NCBI RefSeq assembly: GCF_021117365.1
Contig: NZ_CP088262.1
Span: forward strand, 558,001-622,000
DNA length: 64,000 bases
DNA from: Nocardioides sp. cx-173
Lineage (GTDB): Bacteria; Actinomycetota; Actinomycetes; Propionibacteriales; Nocardioidaceae
Reading direction: 5' to 3'
The notes beneath the pieces were generated by a model. That model was given only the letters and a program-made list of their open reading frames with translations. It did not search any database and was not told the origin of the DNA. Position numbers and translations under genes: made by a program. How positions within the stretch are numbered: position 1 is the stretch's first letter; each line of letters starts with the position of its first letter. Positions 28,239 to 36,855 of the stretch are shown here, piece by piece.

Positions 28239-28722
28239 GGTGACTCCTTGAGAATCCGAAGGTGCTGTACGGGGTCGTGGTACCCGACCTCAGGGCTTGC
28301 AACACGGACAGCTCGTGCGGCACGACCGGGTCGGGCAGCGCATCCAGGCGGCACCAGCGCAGCTCGGCGCACTTCTCGGGCTCCACGATGCGCGGCTCGC
28401 CGGTCCACGAGCGCGCGGTGAAGAAGAAGTCCACGCGCTCGTCGATCGGGTCGGCGTGCCGGGTGCGCTGCATCGTGGTCACGAACTCCAGCGCCAGGTC
28501 GGCCACCGCGATCTCCTCGGCGGCCTCGCGGTGCGCCGCGTCGTACGCCGTCTCGCCGCGCTCGACGTGGCCGGCCGCGGCCGCGGCCCAGTGGTCGTCC
28601 ATGTAGCCGGTGTTCTGGCGCAGCTGCAGCAGCACCTCGGGGCCGAAGATGCCGTCGCGCAGCAGGAAGACGTACGCCGCCGGGACGACCACGAAGCGGC
28701 CGTGAGTGGGGTCCGGGCTCAC
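28231..28722 (-). CDS. NUDIX hydrolase
   Basis: 163 residues. The Nudix box is GHVERGETAYDAAHREAAEE plus IAV (GX5EX7REUXEEXGU with small changes); an N-terminal strand VVPAAYVFLLRDG and a DFFFTARSW strand complete the fold. Nudix enzymes cleave nucleoside diphosphates linked to another group, often oxidised or unwanted nucleotides; the substrate is unknown. Its GTG overlaps the stop of the 53-residue gene (GTGA). It is the only enzyme in this operon of tiny proteins. Confidence 0.9.
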   Translation of the reverse strand: MSPDPTHGRFVVVPAAYVFLLRDGIFGPEVLLQLRQNTGYMDDHWAAAAAGHVERGETAYDAAHREAAEEIAVADLALEFVTTMQRTRHADPIDERVDFFFTARSWTGEPRIVEPEKCAELRWCRLDALPDPVVPHELSVLQALRSGTTTPYSTFGFSRSHHA

Positions 28723-28880
28723 TGCGACGGCTGGTCCTCGCTCGTGCCGGCGTTCTCCTCCTGGAGCGGCCCGGTGTGGCCCGCGTCGTCCTCGTCGGGG
28801 AGGTCGCTGTCGTGGGCTCCGGGGAGCGCCGCGCCGGGCTCGAGGTCGGGGGTGCTGTCGTCGGCGGATGCCTCGCTCAC
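28719..28880 (-). CDS. Small acidic disordered protein (53 aa)
   Basis: A 53-residue D/E/S/P-rich protein beginning at GTG 28880 (VSEASADDSTPDLEPGAALP) and ending EENAGTSEDQPSQ. Its start overlaps the stop of the MT0933-type gene, and its stop overlaps the NUDIX start; both are GTGA. Such exact coupling on both sides is the best evidence that it is translated. No family recognised. Confidence 0.55.
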   Translation of the reverse strand: MSEASADDSTPDLEPGAALPGAHDSDLPDEDDAGHTGPLQEENAGTSEDQPSQ

Positions 28881-29080
28881 CGCGGGCCGTCGTTCTTGCC
28901 GTCGAGCCGGTCCAGGCCGTCCTTCGCCTTGGCCTGGGCCTTGGCGATCTTGTCGGCGTGCTTGCCGCCGGTGCGCTGGTCGGCGGCCGCGGCCGCCTTG
29001 TCGATGCCGTCGGAGATCTTGTCCCCGTGCTTGTCGACGGCGTCGGCCAGCTTCTTCTTCGCGTCGTCCAGGAAGCTCAT
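28877..29080 (-). CDS. MT0933-like antitoxin family protein
   Basis: 67 residues, Lys/Ala/Asp-rich helix: MSFLDDAKKKLADAVDKHGD, then KISDGIDKAAAAADQRTGGK and KDGLDRLDGKN. This matches the actinobacterial MT0933/Rv0909 antitoxin-like family. No toxin gene lies next to it (Rv0909 is paired with Rv0910, an SRPBCC-type protein), so an antitoxin role here is doubtful. It has CGGAGGACCACC before its ATG and is the first gene of the five-gene operon. Confidence 0.75.
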   Translation of the reverse strand: MSFLDDAKKKLADAVDKHGDKISDGIDKAAAAADQRTGGKHADKIAKAQAKAKDGLDRLDGKNDGPR

Positions 29081-29127
29081 GGTGGTCCTCCGAGTGGGGG
29101 ATGGTGGTCACTTGCCACACTAGCCAC

Positions 29128-30045
29128 ATGCCCCTTCCGCCCATCGTCGCGCTCGTGGGCGCGACGGCCTCGGGCAAGACGGGGCTCTCGCTGGACCTCG
29201 CGGAGGCGCTGGGCGGCGAGGTGGTCAACACCGACGCGATGCAGGTCTACCGCGGCATGGACATCGGCACCGCGAAGGTCCCGCCGGCCGAGCGCCGCGG
29301 CATCCCGCACCATCTGCTCGACCTGCTCTCGGTCCGTGAGCCGCTGAGCGTCGCGCACTTCCAGGAGCAGGCCCGCGAGACCAGCGCGCAACTGCGTGCG
29401 GCCGGCACCGTCCCGGTCCTCGTGGGCGGCAGCGCGCTCTACACACGGGCGGTGCTGGACCGCTTCGACTTCCCGGCCACCGACGAGGTCGTCCGCGCGC
29501 GCTGGGAGGCCGAGCTCGCGTCGGTGGGGCCGGCGGCGCTGCACGCCCGGCTGGCGCTCGTCGACCCCGTGGCGGCCGCCAAGATGAGCCCCGGCAACGG
29601 GCGCCGCGTGGTCCGCGCCCTCGAGGTCATCGAGCTCACCGGTCGTCCCTACGCCGCCTCGCTCCCGGCGCTGGAGTACGCCGACCCCGCCACGGTCCAG
29701 GTCGGGCTGAGCATCGACCGGCCGACCCTGGACCTGCGCATCCAGCAGCGCGTCGACGAGATGTTCGACCGGGGCCTGGTCGCGGAGGTCGAGCGGCTCC
29801 TCGACGAGGGGCTGGCCGAGGGCCCCACGGCCTCGCGCGCGATCGGCTACCGCGAGGTCATGGCCCACCTGGCCGGTGAGCTCACCCTGGCCGAGGCGCG
29901 CGAGCGGACCTTCATCGCGACCCGGCGCTTCTCGCGGCGCCAGGACTCGTGGTTCACCAAGGACCCGCGCATCGTGTGGGTGCCCTTCGACGCCCCCGAC
30001 CGGGTGGAGCAGGCGCTGGCGGCGGTTCAGCGCACGACGTCGTAG
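29128..30045 (+). CDS. miaA: tRNA dimethylallyltransferase
   Basis: 305 residues. VALVGATASGKTGLSLDLA is the P-loop. VVNTDAMQVYRGMDIGTAKV is the DMAPP/tRNA motif, then VPVLVGGSALYTRAVLD and GRRVVRALEVIELTG. MiaA puts the isopentenyl group on A37, the substrate later methylthiolated by MiaB. CACACT lies 6 bases before the ATG, indicating a leaderless start. The promoter region is shared with the divergent MT0933-type operon. Confidence 0.97.
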   Translation: MPLPPIVALVGATASGKTGLSLDLAEALGGEVVNTDAMQVYRGMDIGTAKVPPAERRGIPHHLLDLLSVREPLSVAHFQEQARETSAQLRAAGTVPVLVGGSALYTRAVLDRFDFPATDEVVRARWEAELASVGPAALHARLALVDPVAAAKMSPGNGRRVVRALEVIELTGRPYAASLPALEYADPATVQVGLSIDRPTLDLRIQQRVDEMFDRGLVAEVERLLDEGLAEGPTASRAIGYREVMAHLAGELTLAEARERTFIATRRFSRRQDSWFTKDPRIVWVPFDAPDRVEQALAAVQRTTS

Positions 30046-30143
30046 ACCGCGTGCACTGCGGTGGCGGACGCCCGTACGTGGCGCACTCATCGCAGCAAGA
30101 ACGGTCGGGCACTCGGGTGCCGGGCCGGTCCACACTGGACGGC

Positions 30144-31070
30144 ATGGAGGCACGGGACCGGCTGCGCGAGCTGCTCGACGCCGTGCTCGACGAGGAGCAC
30201 CGCACGCTCGACGACATGGCCGGCAGCGCGTACTCCTCGCCGTACCACTTCAGCCGTCAGCTCAGCCGCGGTGCCGGGGAGCCGCCGGTCGCGATGCGCA
30301 GGCGCGTGCTGCTCGAGCGCGCGGCCTGGCGGCTGCGGCACGGCACGTCGGTCACGGACGCGGCGTTCGAGGCGGGCTACGAGTCCGTCGAAGGCTTCAG
30401 CCGCGCGTTCCGCCGCGCGTTCGGCTGCGCGCCCAGCGAGCTGTCCGGACAGGCGGCCGGGCAGACGGCCGCACGGGGCCACTGGCTCCCGGCCCCCAAC
30501 GGCATCCACTTCCACCCGCCCACCTCGCTGTGGGTCCACACCCAGGAGCAGTCGATGAACCCGATGGCCGAGCTGATGCTCGAGCACGACCTCGCCGACA
30601 CCCGCGCGCTGCTGGAGCGCGCCAAGGGGCTCAGTGAGGAGGACTACCGTCACGACCGCCTGCCCGGCCACACGGTTCTCAGCTGGGACGGTGAGGAGGC
30701 GTCGCTGGCCGCGGTGCTGGAGCACCAGGTGCGCAGCAAGGAGGTGTGGCTGGCGGCCATCGAGGGCGCGGACATGCCACACAGCGAGGGCGACGACGCA
30801 GCCTCCCTGCTCGCCCGCCACGACCGGGTGGCCCCGCGCTGGCTGGCCGCCGTGCGCGACATCGACCGGCGTGGCGCCTGGGGCGACACGCTCATCGACG
30901 CGCTGTGCGACCCGCCGGAGAGCTTCGTGCTGAGCAGCGTGGTCGCCCACGTGCTGACCTACGGCGCGCACCGCCGCCAGCTCGCGCGCCAGCTGCTGCG
31001 CGCCGCCGGCCACGACGTCGACCAGGGTGACCCGATCGAGTGGCTCAGGGGCCGGGCGGGGGTGGCGTGA
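30144..31070 (+). CDS. AraC-type HTH protein fused to DinB-like domain
   Basis: 308 residues. The first 110 are an AraC double helix-turn-helix: TLDDMAGSAYSSPYHFSRQL, AAWRLRHGTSVTDAAFEAGY and GFSRAFRRAFGCAPSEL. The rest is a DinB/YfiT-like helical bundle (MNPMAELMLEHDLADTRALL, then HQVRSKEVWLAAIEG and HVLTYGAHRRQLARQLL) with possible metal His residues. The regulator with a DinB half may sense a thiol or metal. Its stop overlaps the reductase gene (TGATG), which is coupled to dapF. Confidence 0.82.
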   Translation: MEARDRLRELLDAVLDEEHRTLDDMAGSAYSSPYHFSRQLSRGAGEPPVAMRRRVLLERAAWRLRHGTSVTDAAFEAGYESVEGFSRAFRRAFGCAPSELSGQAAGQTAARGHWLPAPNGIHFHPPTSLWVHTQEQSMNPMAELMLEHDLADTRALLERAKGLSEEDYRHDRLPGHTVLSWDGEEASLAAVLEHQVRSKEVWLAAIEGADMPHSEGDDAASLLARHDRVAPRWLAAVRDIDRRGAWGDTLIDALCDPPESFVLSSVVAHVLTYGAHRRQLARQLLRAAGHDVDQGDPIEWLRGRAGVA

Positions 31071-31621
31071 TGGTGCGCACGACCTACTACACCGCCACGA
31101 CCCTCGACGGCTTCATCGCCGACGAGCGCGACTCCCTCGACTGGCTCCTGGTGCAGGACAACGACGAGTCCGGCCCCCTCAACTACCAGGACTTCATCGC
31201 CGACATCGGCGCGATCGCGATGGGCGCCACGACGTACGAGTGGGGCGTGGCCCACTGCGCCAGGACCGGCGAGAAGTGGCCCTACGACATGCCCTCGTGG
31301 GTGTTCACCCACCGTGACCTGGACCCGATCGGCGAGGGCATCACGTTCACCTCCGCCCCGGTCCCCGAGGTCCACGCTGAGATGACCGCTGCGGCAGGCG
31401 GCAAGGGACTCTGGGTCGTCGGCGGGGGAGACCTGGCCGGCCAGTTCGCGGATGCGGGTCTGCTCGACGAGATCGTCACCTACATCGCGCCGGTCACGCT
31501 CGGCGCGGGGCGGCCGGTCTTCCCGCGCCGCTACGAGCTCAAGCTCGTCGAGCTGGCCCAGAACCAGGCGTTCGCGTGCGCCCGCTACGAGGTGGTGGGA
31601 CCGCCTAGGCTGTGGGCGTGA
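31070..31621 (+). CDS. Dihydrofolate reductase-family (RibD C-terminal-like) protein
   Basis: 183 residues: TYYTATTLDGFIADERDSLD, IGAIAMGATTYEW, LWVVGGGDLAGQFADAGLLD and PVTLGAGRPVFPRR, the pattern of RibD C-terminal/DHFR-like reductases of the YyaP/YwjB kind. They bind NADPH; the true substrate is usually unknown and folate is not implied. It begins on the AraC-DinB stop and ends overlapping dapF (GTGA). Confidence 0.85.
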   Translation: MVRTTYYTATTLDGFIADERDSLDWLLVQDNDESGPLNYQDFIADIGAIAMGATTYEWGVAHCARTGEKWPYDMPSWVFTHRDLDPIGEGITFTSAPVPEVHAEMTAAAGGKGLWVVGGGDLAGQFADAGLLDEIVTYIAPVTLGAGRPVFPRRYELKLVELAQNQAFACARYEVVGPPRLWA

Positions 31622-32409
31622 GCTACCCCTTCCTCAAGGGCCACGGCACCGAGAACGACTTCGTCCTGCTGCCCGACCACGACGGCAGCGTGCACGGCGA
31701 CCTGGACCCCGCCCGGGTCCGGGCGCTGTGCGACCGCCGCGCCGGCATCGGCGGCGACGGCGTGCTGCGCGTCGTACGCCGTGACGGCCTCTGGTTCATG
31801 GACTACCGCAACTCCGACGGGTCCCTCTCGGAGATGTGCGGCAACGGCATCCGGGTCTTCGGCCGCTACCTCGTCGACGAGGGCCTGGTCGACCCCGCGG
31901 AGCCGCTGGAGGTCGACACCCGCGACGGGGTCAAGGTCCTGACCTTCGACGGCGACCTGGTCACCGTGGACATGGGCACGCCGAAGGTGCTCGGCGAGAC
32001 GGAGGTGTCCGTGCCGGGCCGCACCTGGACCGCCACCCACGTCGACGTCGGCAACCCGCACGCGGTCGCGTTCGTCGACGACCTCGCCGAGGCCGGGCCG
32101 CTGCTCGAGGCGCCCACCCACGACGAGGCGGTCTACCCCGACGGCGTCAACGTCGAGTTCGTCGTACGCCGGGGCGCGGCCCACGTCGCGATGCGGGTGC
32201 ACGAGCGCGGGTCGGGCGAGACCCGCTCGTGTGGCACCGGCGCCTGCGCGGTGATGGTCGCCGCCGCCGAGGTCGACGCGGCGTCGCGCGACACGGCGTA
32301 CCGGGTCGACGTGCCGGGCGGCACGCTGTCGATCGCCTGGACCGCCGACGACCGGATCCTGATGACCGGCCCCGCGGTGCTCGTGGCCCGGGGGACCACC
32401 GACCTCTGA
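31618..32409 (+). CDS. dapF: Diaminopimelate epimerase
   Basis: 263 residues. The two catalytic Cys are visible: SLSEMCGNGIRVFGRYL and ETRSCGTGACAVMVAAA. The N-terminal FLKGHGTENDFVLLPDHDG is typical. DapF interconverts LL- and meso-diaminopimelate for lysine and peptidoglycan. GTG 31618 is preferred because it overlaps the preceding stop (GTGA); GTG 31612 is an alternative. Finding dapF behind miaA is normal for actinobacteria; the two inserted genes between them are not. Confidence 0.96.
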   Translation: MSYPFLKGHGTENDFVLLPDHDGSVHGDLDPARVRALCDRRAGIGGDGVLRVVRRDGLWFMDYRNSDGSLSEMCGNGIRVFGRYLVDEGLVDPAEPLEVDTRDGVKVLTFDGDLVTVDMGTPKVLGETEVSVPGRTWTATHVDVGNPHAVAFVDDLAEAGPLLEAPTHDEAVYPDGVNVEFVVRRGAAHVAMRVHERGSGETRSCGTGACAVMVAAAEVDAASRDTAYRVDVPGGTLSIAWTADDRILMTGPAVLVARGTTDL

Positions 32410-32419
32410 GGGTCGCTAC

Positions 32420-32425
32420 TACAGT
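32420..32425 (+). promoter_or_regulatory. TACAGT -10 box, leaderless start
   Basis: TACAGT lies 7 bases before the SDR ATG at 32433. Confidence 0.45.
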
Positions 32426-32432
32426 CCGGTCC

Positions 32433-33209
32433 ATGGAACTCACCGGATCTTCTGCCATCGTCACCGGCGGCGCCTCGGGCATCGGCGCGGCCGCCGCACG
32501 CGCGCTCGCCGCGAAGGGGGCCACCGTGGTGGTCGCCGACCTCCAGGCCGACAAGGGCGAGGCCCTGGCCGAGGAGATCAAGGGCGTCTTCGCCCAGGTC
32601 GACGTCACCCAGACCGACCAGATCACCGCCGCGGTCGAGGCCGCCGCCGACATCGCGCCGCTTCGCGCGGTCGTCAACTCCGCCGGGATCGGCTGGGCGC
32701 AGCGCACCATCGGTCGCGACGGCCAGCTGGAGTCCGCGCACTCGCTGGAGGCGTTCACCAAGGTCGTGCAGATCAACCTGATCGGCACCTTCGACATGGT
32801 GCGCCAGGCCGCCACCGTGATGAGCCGCAACGAGCCCGACGAGGACGGCTGCCGCGGCGCCATCGTCAACCTCGCGAGCGTGGCGGCGTTCGACGGCCAG
32901 ATCGGCCAGGCGTCGTACTCCGCCTCCAAGGGCGGCGTCGTCGGCATGACCCTCCCGGTCGCCCGCGACCTGTCCGCCTCCGGCATCCGCCTCAACACCG
33001 TCGCGCCGGGCCTCATCGACACCCCCATCTACGGCGAGGGCCCGGACGCGGACGCGTTCAAGGAAAACCTCGGCCGCAACGTGCTGTTCCCCAAGCGCCT
33101 CGGCACCCCCGACGAGCTGGCCAGCATGGTGATCGAGTGCCTGACCAACGCCTACATGAACGGCGAGGTCGTCCGCGTCGACGGCGGCATCAGGATGCCT
33201 CCCAAGTAG
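32433..33209 (+). CDS. SDR family oxidoreductase (3-hydroxyacyl-CoA dehydrogenase-like)
   Basis: 258 residues of the classical short-chain dehydrogenase fold. AIVTGGASGIGAAAARALAA is the NAD site, VVNSAGIGWAQ the NAG motif, IVNLASVAAFDGQIGQASYS plus ASKGGVVGM the Ser-Tyr-Lys triad. The D after the second strand (VVADLQ) indicates NAD(H). Similarity in layout to type 10 17-beta-hydroxysteroid/3-hydroxyacyl-CoA dehydrogenases suggests a fatty acid role. The last 20 bases overlap the convergent kinase gene. Confidence 0.9.
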   Translation: MELTGSSAIVTGGASGIGAAAARALAAKGATVVVADLQADKGEALAEEIKGVFAQVDVTQTDQITAAVEAAADIAPLRAVVNSAGIGWAQRTIGRDGQLESAHSLEAFTKVVQINLIGTFDMVRQAATVMSRNEPDEDGCRGAIVNLASVAAFDGQIGQASYSASKGGVVGMTLPVARDLSASGIRLNTVAPGLIDTPIYGEGPDADAFKENLGRNVLFPKRLGTPDELASMVIECLTNAYMNGEVVRVDGGIRMPPK

Positions 33210-33819
33210 CGAGATCCGTCAGGTCCAGCACCAGGTCGGCGCGCTCGGCGACCGCCTCGATGAGCACGCCGTTGGGCCCATCGACCCGCTCCACCCAGGC
33301 GCGGGCCTCGGCCGGCGTCTTGCCGAAGCGCATATGGCGCGCGAGCAGCCGCTCGAGCCGCAGGTCCTCATCGGTCACGACGTGCCAGACGGTGTCGAGC
33401 TGCGCGCGCACGCGCGGCCACGGCTGCTGGGGCAGCAGCAGGTAGTTGCCCTCGGTCACGACCAGCTCGGCCTCGCCCCGGACCGGCAGCGCCCCCGCCA
33501 CCGGTTGCTCCAGGTCACGCTCGAACATCGGCGCCAGGACCAGGTCCTCGCGGTCGCGCACGCGGCGCAGCAGGGCCGCGTAGCCCAGGACGTCGAAGGT
33601 CTCCGCCGCTCCCTTGGCCTGGCGCAGGCCGCGCCGCTCGAGCTCGACGTCGGCGAGGTGGAAGCCGTCCATCGGTACGACGGTCGCGCCGTGGCGGGCG
33701 GCCAGCAGCGCGGCCAGCGTGGACTTCCCGGCGCCCGGGGCTCCGGTCAGGCCCAGCATCCGACCGGCCGCGGGCAGCAGCCCGGGCAGCTCGTGAGCAT
33801 CGGGGGAGAGGCGCAGCAC
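33190..33819 (-). CDS. P-loop nucleoside/nucleotide kinase family protein
   Basis: 209 residues: MLGLTGAPGAGKSTLAALLA (Walker A), VVPMDGFHLADVELERRGL, VVTEGNYLLLPQQPWPRVR and a lid LLARHMRFGKTPAEARAWV. This is the uridine kinase/pantothenate kinase-like group (YggC/FrcK-like), which phosphorylates small sugars or nucleosides. Exact substrate unknown. The stop codon lies within the SDR coding region on the other strand (20 shared bases), so no terminator separates them. Confidence 0.82.
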   Translation of the reverse strand: MLRLSPDAHELPGLLPAAGRMLGLTGAPGAGKSTLAALLAARHGATVVPMDGFHLADVELERRGLRQAKGAAETFDVLGYAALLRRVRDREDLVLAPMFERDLEQPVAGALPVRGEAELVVTEGNYLLLPQQPWPRVRAQLDTVWHVVTDEDLRLERLLARHMRFGKTPAEARAWVERVDGPNGVLIEAVAERADLVLDLTDLATWEAS

Positions 33820-33829
33820 GCCCCCAGTC

Positions 33830-34372
33830 TTACGCCGCGCGGCCCATCCGCGCGAGCAGCCGGACCTGGCGGGGGGCGTCGTCGGGGACGTCGAGCGCCG
33901 GCTGGCAGATGCCCTCGCCGTAGAGCTGGTCGCCGAAGCCGTCCAGGGCGGTCTCGATCCGGTCCATCTCGGCGTCGTCCCACTGGACGTCGCGGCCGAG
34001 CGCCCGCGCGATGTCCCAGTGGTGGACCAGCAGGTCGAAACCGTAGAAGCGCGCGAGGGTGTCGGCGACGGTGGTGCGGCCGAAGTAGCCGTCGTACTCG
34101 CGGGTGACGAAGGCGTCGTCGGCGACCGCGCGGCGTACGGCGTCGGTGTGGGCGGCCCACACCTCCTCGGGCGTGCCGCTCGGACGGGGGCCGAGGTCGG
34201 CGTCGCGCTCGGCCAGGAAGCTGCGCTGGGTGTCGACGACGTGGTCGACGACGTCCGCGGCGCTCCAGCCCTCGCAGGGGCTGGGGGCCGACCAGTCTGC
34301 GTCGGCGGCGGAGGCGAGCAGGGCGGAGAGGCGGTCGGCGTCGGCGAGGTAGGAGTCGGTGAGCTCGGTCAT
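33830..34372 (-). CDS. Maleylpyruvate isomerase-family (DinB-fold) protein
   Basis: 180 residues: DRLSALLASAADADWSAPSP, CEGWSAADVVDHVVDTQRSF and FYGFDLLVHHWDIARALG. His residues in HVVDTQ, and in HHWD fit the metal site of mycothiol-dependent maleylpyruvate isomerase N-domains (TIGR03086-like). Proteins of this family are abundant in actinobacteria and most are uncharacterised; some are thiol-dependent enzymes. Eleven bases separate it from the kinase gene downstream. Confidence 0.82.
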   Translation of the reverse strand: MTELTDSYLADADRLSALLASAADADWSAPSPCEGWSAADVVDHVVDTQRSFLAERDADLGPRPSGTPEEVWAAHTDAVRRAVADDAFVTREYDGYFGRTTVADTLARFYGFDLLVHHWDIARALGRDVQWDDAEMDRIETALDGFGDQLYGEGICQPALDVPDDAPRQVRLLARMGRAA

Positions 34373-34421
34373 GGCTCCACTGTGTCACCCGGCTGTCGGT
34401 CGGGTCTGGTAGGAATCCGAC

Positions 34422-35264
34422 ATGCTCGAGGGACCGGGACGGCCGCGCCAGGTCGATCCCGTCGAGCGCGCGCACCTGCGCGATGCCCAGGGCTTCAGCC
34501 CACCGGTGCACCGGTTCGCGCCGTCCTCCGCGCTCGCCGACGTCGTCCGCCGCTACTGGCTGCCGGTCTGGTCGCTGCCACCCGGGCGGACCACGGTGCA
34601 GCGGGTCCTGCAGTACCCCGTCTGCCTCCTGGTGGTCGCCCACGACTACGCCAGGATCGTCGGGCCGGCGTCCGGGCTCTCGACCAAGGAGCTCTCGGGC
34701 TCGGGCTGGGCGGCCGGCGCGATGCTGATGCCCGCGACCGGCTCGCTGCTCCTGGGCGGGCCCGTGACCATCACCGACTCCCAGGTCGACCTGTCCACGC
34801 TCTCGACCCTGGACGGCCCCGCGCTCACCGCCACTGTCCGCGCCGCGATGGCACCCGCACCCGACGACCCCGAGCGGCAGCGGGCCGCCGTGCTCGCCAT
34901 CGAGGGCGCCCTGGCCGCGCTGGTGCCGCTCGACGAGGAGAGCCAGCTGATCAACGCCGTCGTCGAGTACGTCGAAGGCGACCCGCGGGTGCAGCGCGTC
35001 GGCCAGATCTGCGAGAAGTTCGCGCTGACCGAGCGCACCCTGCAGCGCCTGGTCGCGCGACGCATCGGGCTGAGCCCGAAGTGGCTGATCCAGCGGCGCC
35101 GGCTGCACGAGGCCGCGGAGCTGCTCACCGCCGAGGGAGACGTCGACCTGGCCCGCGTCGCCGCCGAGCTCGGCTACACCGACCAGGCCCACTTCGGCCG
35201 CGACTGGCGCCGGGTCACCGGCGTCACCCCGCGCGCCTACGCCGCCCAGCGGCGACCGTCGTAG
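34422..35264 (+). CDS. AraC family transcriptional regulator
   Basis: 280 residues. The N-terminal part (APSSALADVVRRYWLPVWSL) is the DUF6597-type sensory region; the C-terminal 100 residues are the AraC DNA-binding domain (VGQICEKFALTERTLQRLVA and VDLARVAAELGYTDQAHFGR plus DWRRVTGVTPRAY). Inducer and targets are unknown. It is divergent from the maleylpyruvate isomerase-like gene, a plausible target. Confidence 0.88.
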   Translation: MLEGPGRPRQVDPVERAHLRDAQGFSPPVHRFAPSSALADVVRRYWLPVWSLPPGRTTVQRVLQYPVCLLVVAHDYARIVGPASGLSTKELSGSGWAAGAMLMPATGSLLLGGPVTITDSQVDLSTLSTLDGPALTATVRAAMAPAPDDPERQRAAVLAIEGALAALVPLDEESQLINAVVEYVEGDPRVQRVGQICEKFALTERTLQRLVARRIGLSPKWLIQRRRLHEAAELLTAEGDVDLARVAAELGYTDQAHFGRDWRRVTGVTPRAYAAQRRPS

Positions 35265-35322
35265 GGGCCAGGGCCGAAACCGGTTAGCGCACTCACCGCC
35301 GCCGACCTAGGCTGGAGGCCGT

Positions 35323-36804
35323 ATGAGTAACGCAGACCCGGTGGACACCGACGACGACTTCTCCCTCGACGACGAGCTCGAGGCGACCGAGGCGTGGGCC
35401 GACGAGCCCGATCCCGAGGACGAGCCGACCGCGGGCGCGATGGAGCTGGCCGAGCGCCACCAGCTGCGCCGCGTGGCCGGCCTCCGCACCGAGCTCGAGG
35501 ACATCACCGAGGTCGAGTACCGCCAGCTCCGCCTGGAGCGCGTGGTCCTCGTCGGGGTGTGGACCGAGGGCACGGTGCAGGACGCCGAGAACTCCATGGC
35601 CGAGCTCGCCCTCCTCGCCGAGACCGCAGGCTCGGAGGTGCTGGAGGCGATCTACCAGCGCCGCCAGGCGCCCGACCCGGCGACGTACGTCGGTCGCGGC
35701 AAGGTGGAGGGCATCGCCGAGATCGTGCAGGCGACCGGCGCCGACACCGTGATCTGCGACGGCGAGCTCGCGCCCAGCCAGCTGCGCAACCTGGAGGACC
35801 GGGTCAAGGTCAAGGTCGTCGACCGGACCGCGCTGATCCTCGACATCTTCGCCCAGCACGCCCGCTCGGCCGAGGGCCAGGCGCAGGTGGAGCTGGCGCA
35901 GCTCAACTACATGAAGCAGCGCCTGCGCGGCTGGGGTGGCAACCTCTCCCGCCAGGCCGGTGGCCGGGTCGGCGCCGACGGCGGCGGCATCGGCGGCCGC
36001 GGCCCCGGTGAGACCAAGATCGAGACCGACCGGCGCCGCATCAACGACAAGATCGCCAAGCTGCGCCGCGAGCTCAAGGCCATGAAGGGCACCCGCGACA
36101 CCAAGCGCCAGGACCGCCAGCGCCACCAGATCCCCTCGGTCGCGATCGCCGGCTACACCAACGCCGGCAAGTCCTCCCTGCTCAACCGGCTCACCGGCGC
36201 CGGGGTGCTGGTCGAGGACTCGCTGTTCGCGACGCTCGACCCGACCACCCGGCGCACGACGACCACCGACGGGCGCGTCTACACGATGAGCGACACCGTC
36301 GGGTTCGTCCGTCACCTGCCTCACCAGCTGGTCGAGGCGTTCCGCTCGACGCTGGAGGAGGTCGCCGACTCCGACCTGATCCTGCACGTGGTCGACGGCT
36401 CGCACCCCGACCCCGAGGGCCAGATCAGCGCGGTGCGCGAGGTCTTCGCCGAGATCGGCGCCGACAAGGTGCCCGAGCTGATCGTCATCAACAAGGCCGA
36501 CGCCGCCGACCCGCTGGTCCTGGCCCGCCTGCGCCAGCGCGTGCCACACTCGGTCGTCGTCAGCGCCAAGACCGGCGAGGGCATCGCCGACGCGCTCGCG
36601 CTCGTCGAGGACGAGCTGCCGCGGCCCGACGTGGAGTTCCGCGCGCTGCTGCCCTACGAGCGCGGCGACCTGCTCAACCGCATCCACCAGCAGGGCGAGA
36701 TCACCTCGCTGGAGCACACCGGCGACGGCACGCTGGTCAGCGGACGCGCCAACGAGGACCTCGCCGGCGAGCTCGCGTCCTACGCCGCCGACCCGGTTCG
36801 GTGA
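35323..36804 (+). CDS. hflX: GTPase HflX
   Basis: 493 residues. An N-terminal nucleotide-binding domain (TYVGRGKVEGIAEIVQATGA) and the GGGIGGRGPGETKIETDRR linker precede the GTPase with G1 GYTNAGKSSLLNRL, G3 DTVGFVRHLPHQLVEAF and G4 INKADAAD. HflX splits stalled or heat-damaged 70S ribosomes and is dispensable. GGAGG stands 4 bases before the ATG. The acidic N-terminal extension of about 40 residues is longer than in E. coli. Confidence 0.96.
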   Translation: MSNADPVDTDDDFSLDDELEATEAWADEPDPEDEPTAGAMELAERHQLRRVAGLRTELEDITEVEYRQLRLERVVLVGVWTEGTVQDAENSMAELALLAETAGSEVLEAIYQRRQAPDPATYVGRGKVEGIAEIVQATGADTVICDGELAPSQLRNLEDRVKVKVVDRTALILDIFAQHARSAEGQAQVELAQLNYMKQRLRGWGGNLSRQAGGRVGADGGGIGGRGPGETKIETDRRRINDKIAKLRRELKAMKGTRDTKRQDRQRHQIPSVAIAGYTNAGKSSLLNRLTGAGVLVEDSLFATLDPTTRRTTTTDGRVYTMSDTVGFVRHLPHQLVEAFRSTLEEVADSDLILHVVDGSHPDPEGQISAVREVFAEIGADKVPELIVINKADAADPLVLARLRQRVPHSVVVSAKTGEGIADALALVEDELPRPDVEFRALLPYERGDLLNRIHQQGEITSLEHTGDGTLVSGRANEDLAGELASYAADPVR

Positions 36805-36855
36805 CGTTTCGGTAAACCTCCGCCACGCCGGGGCGGCGTGGCGGAGAATCGAGCG

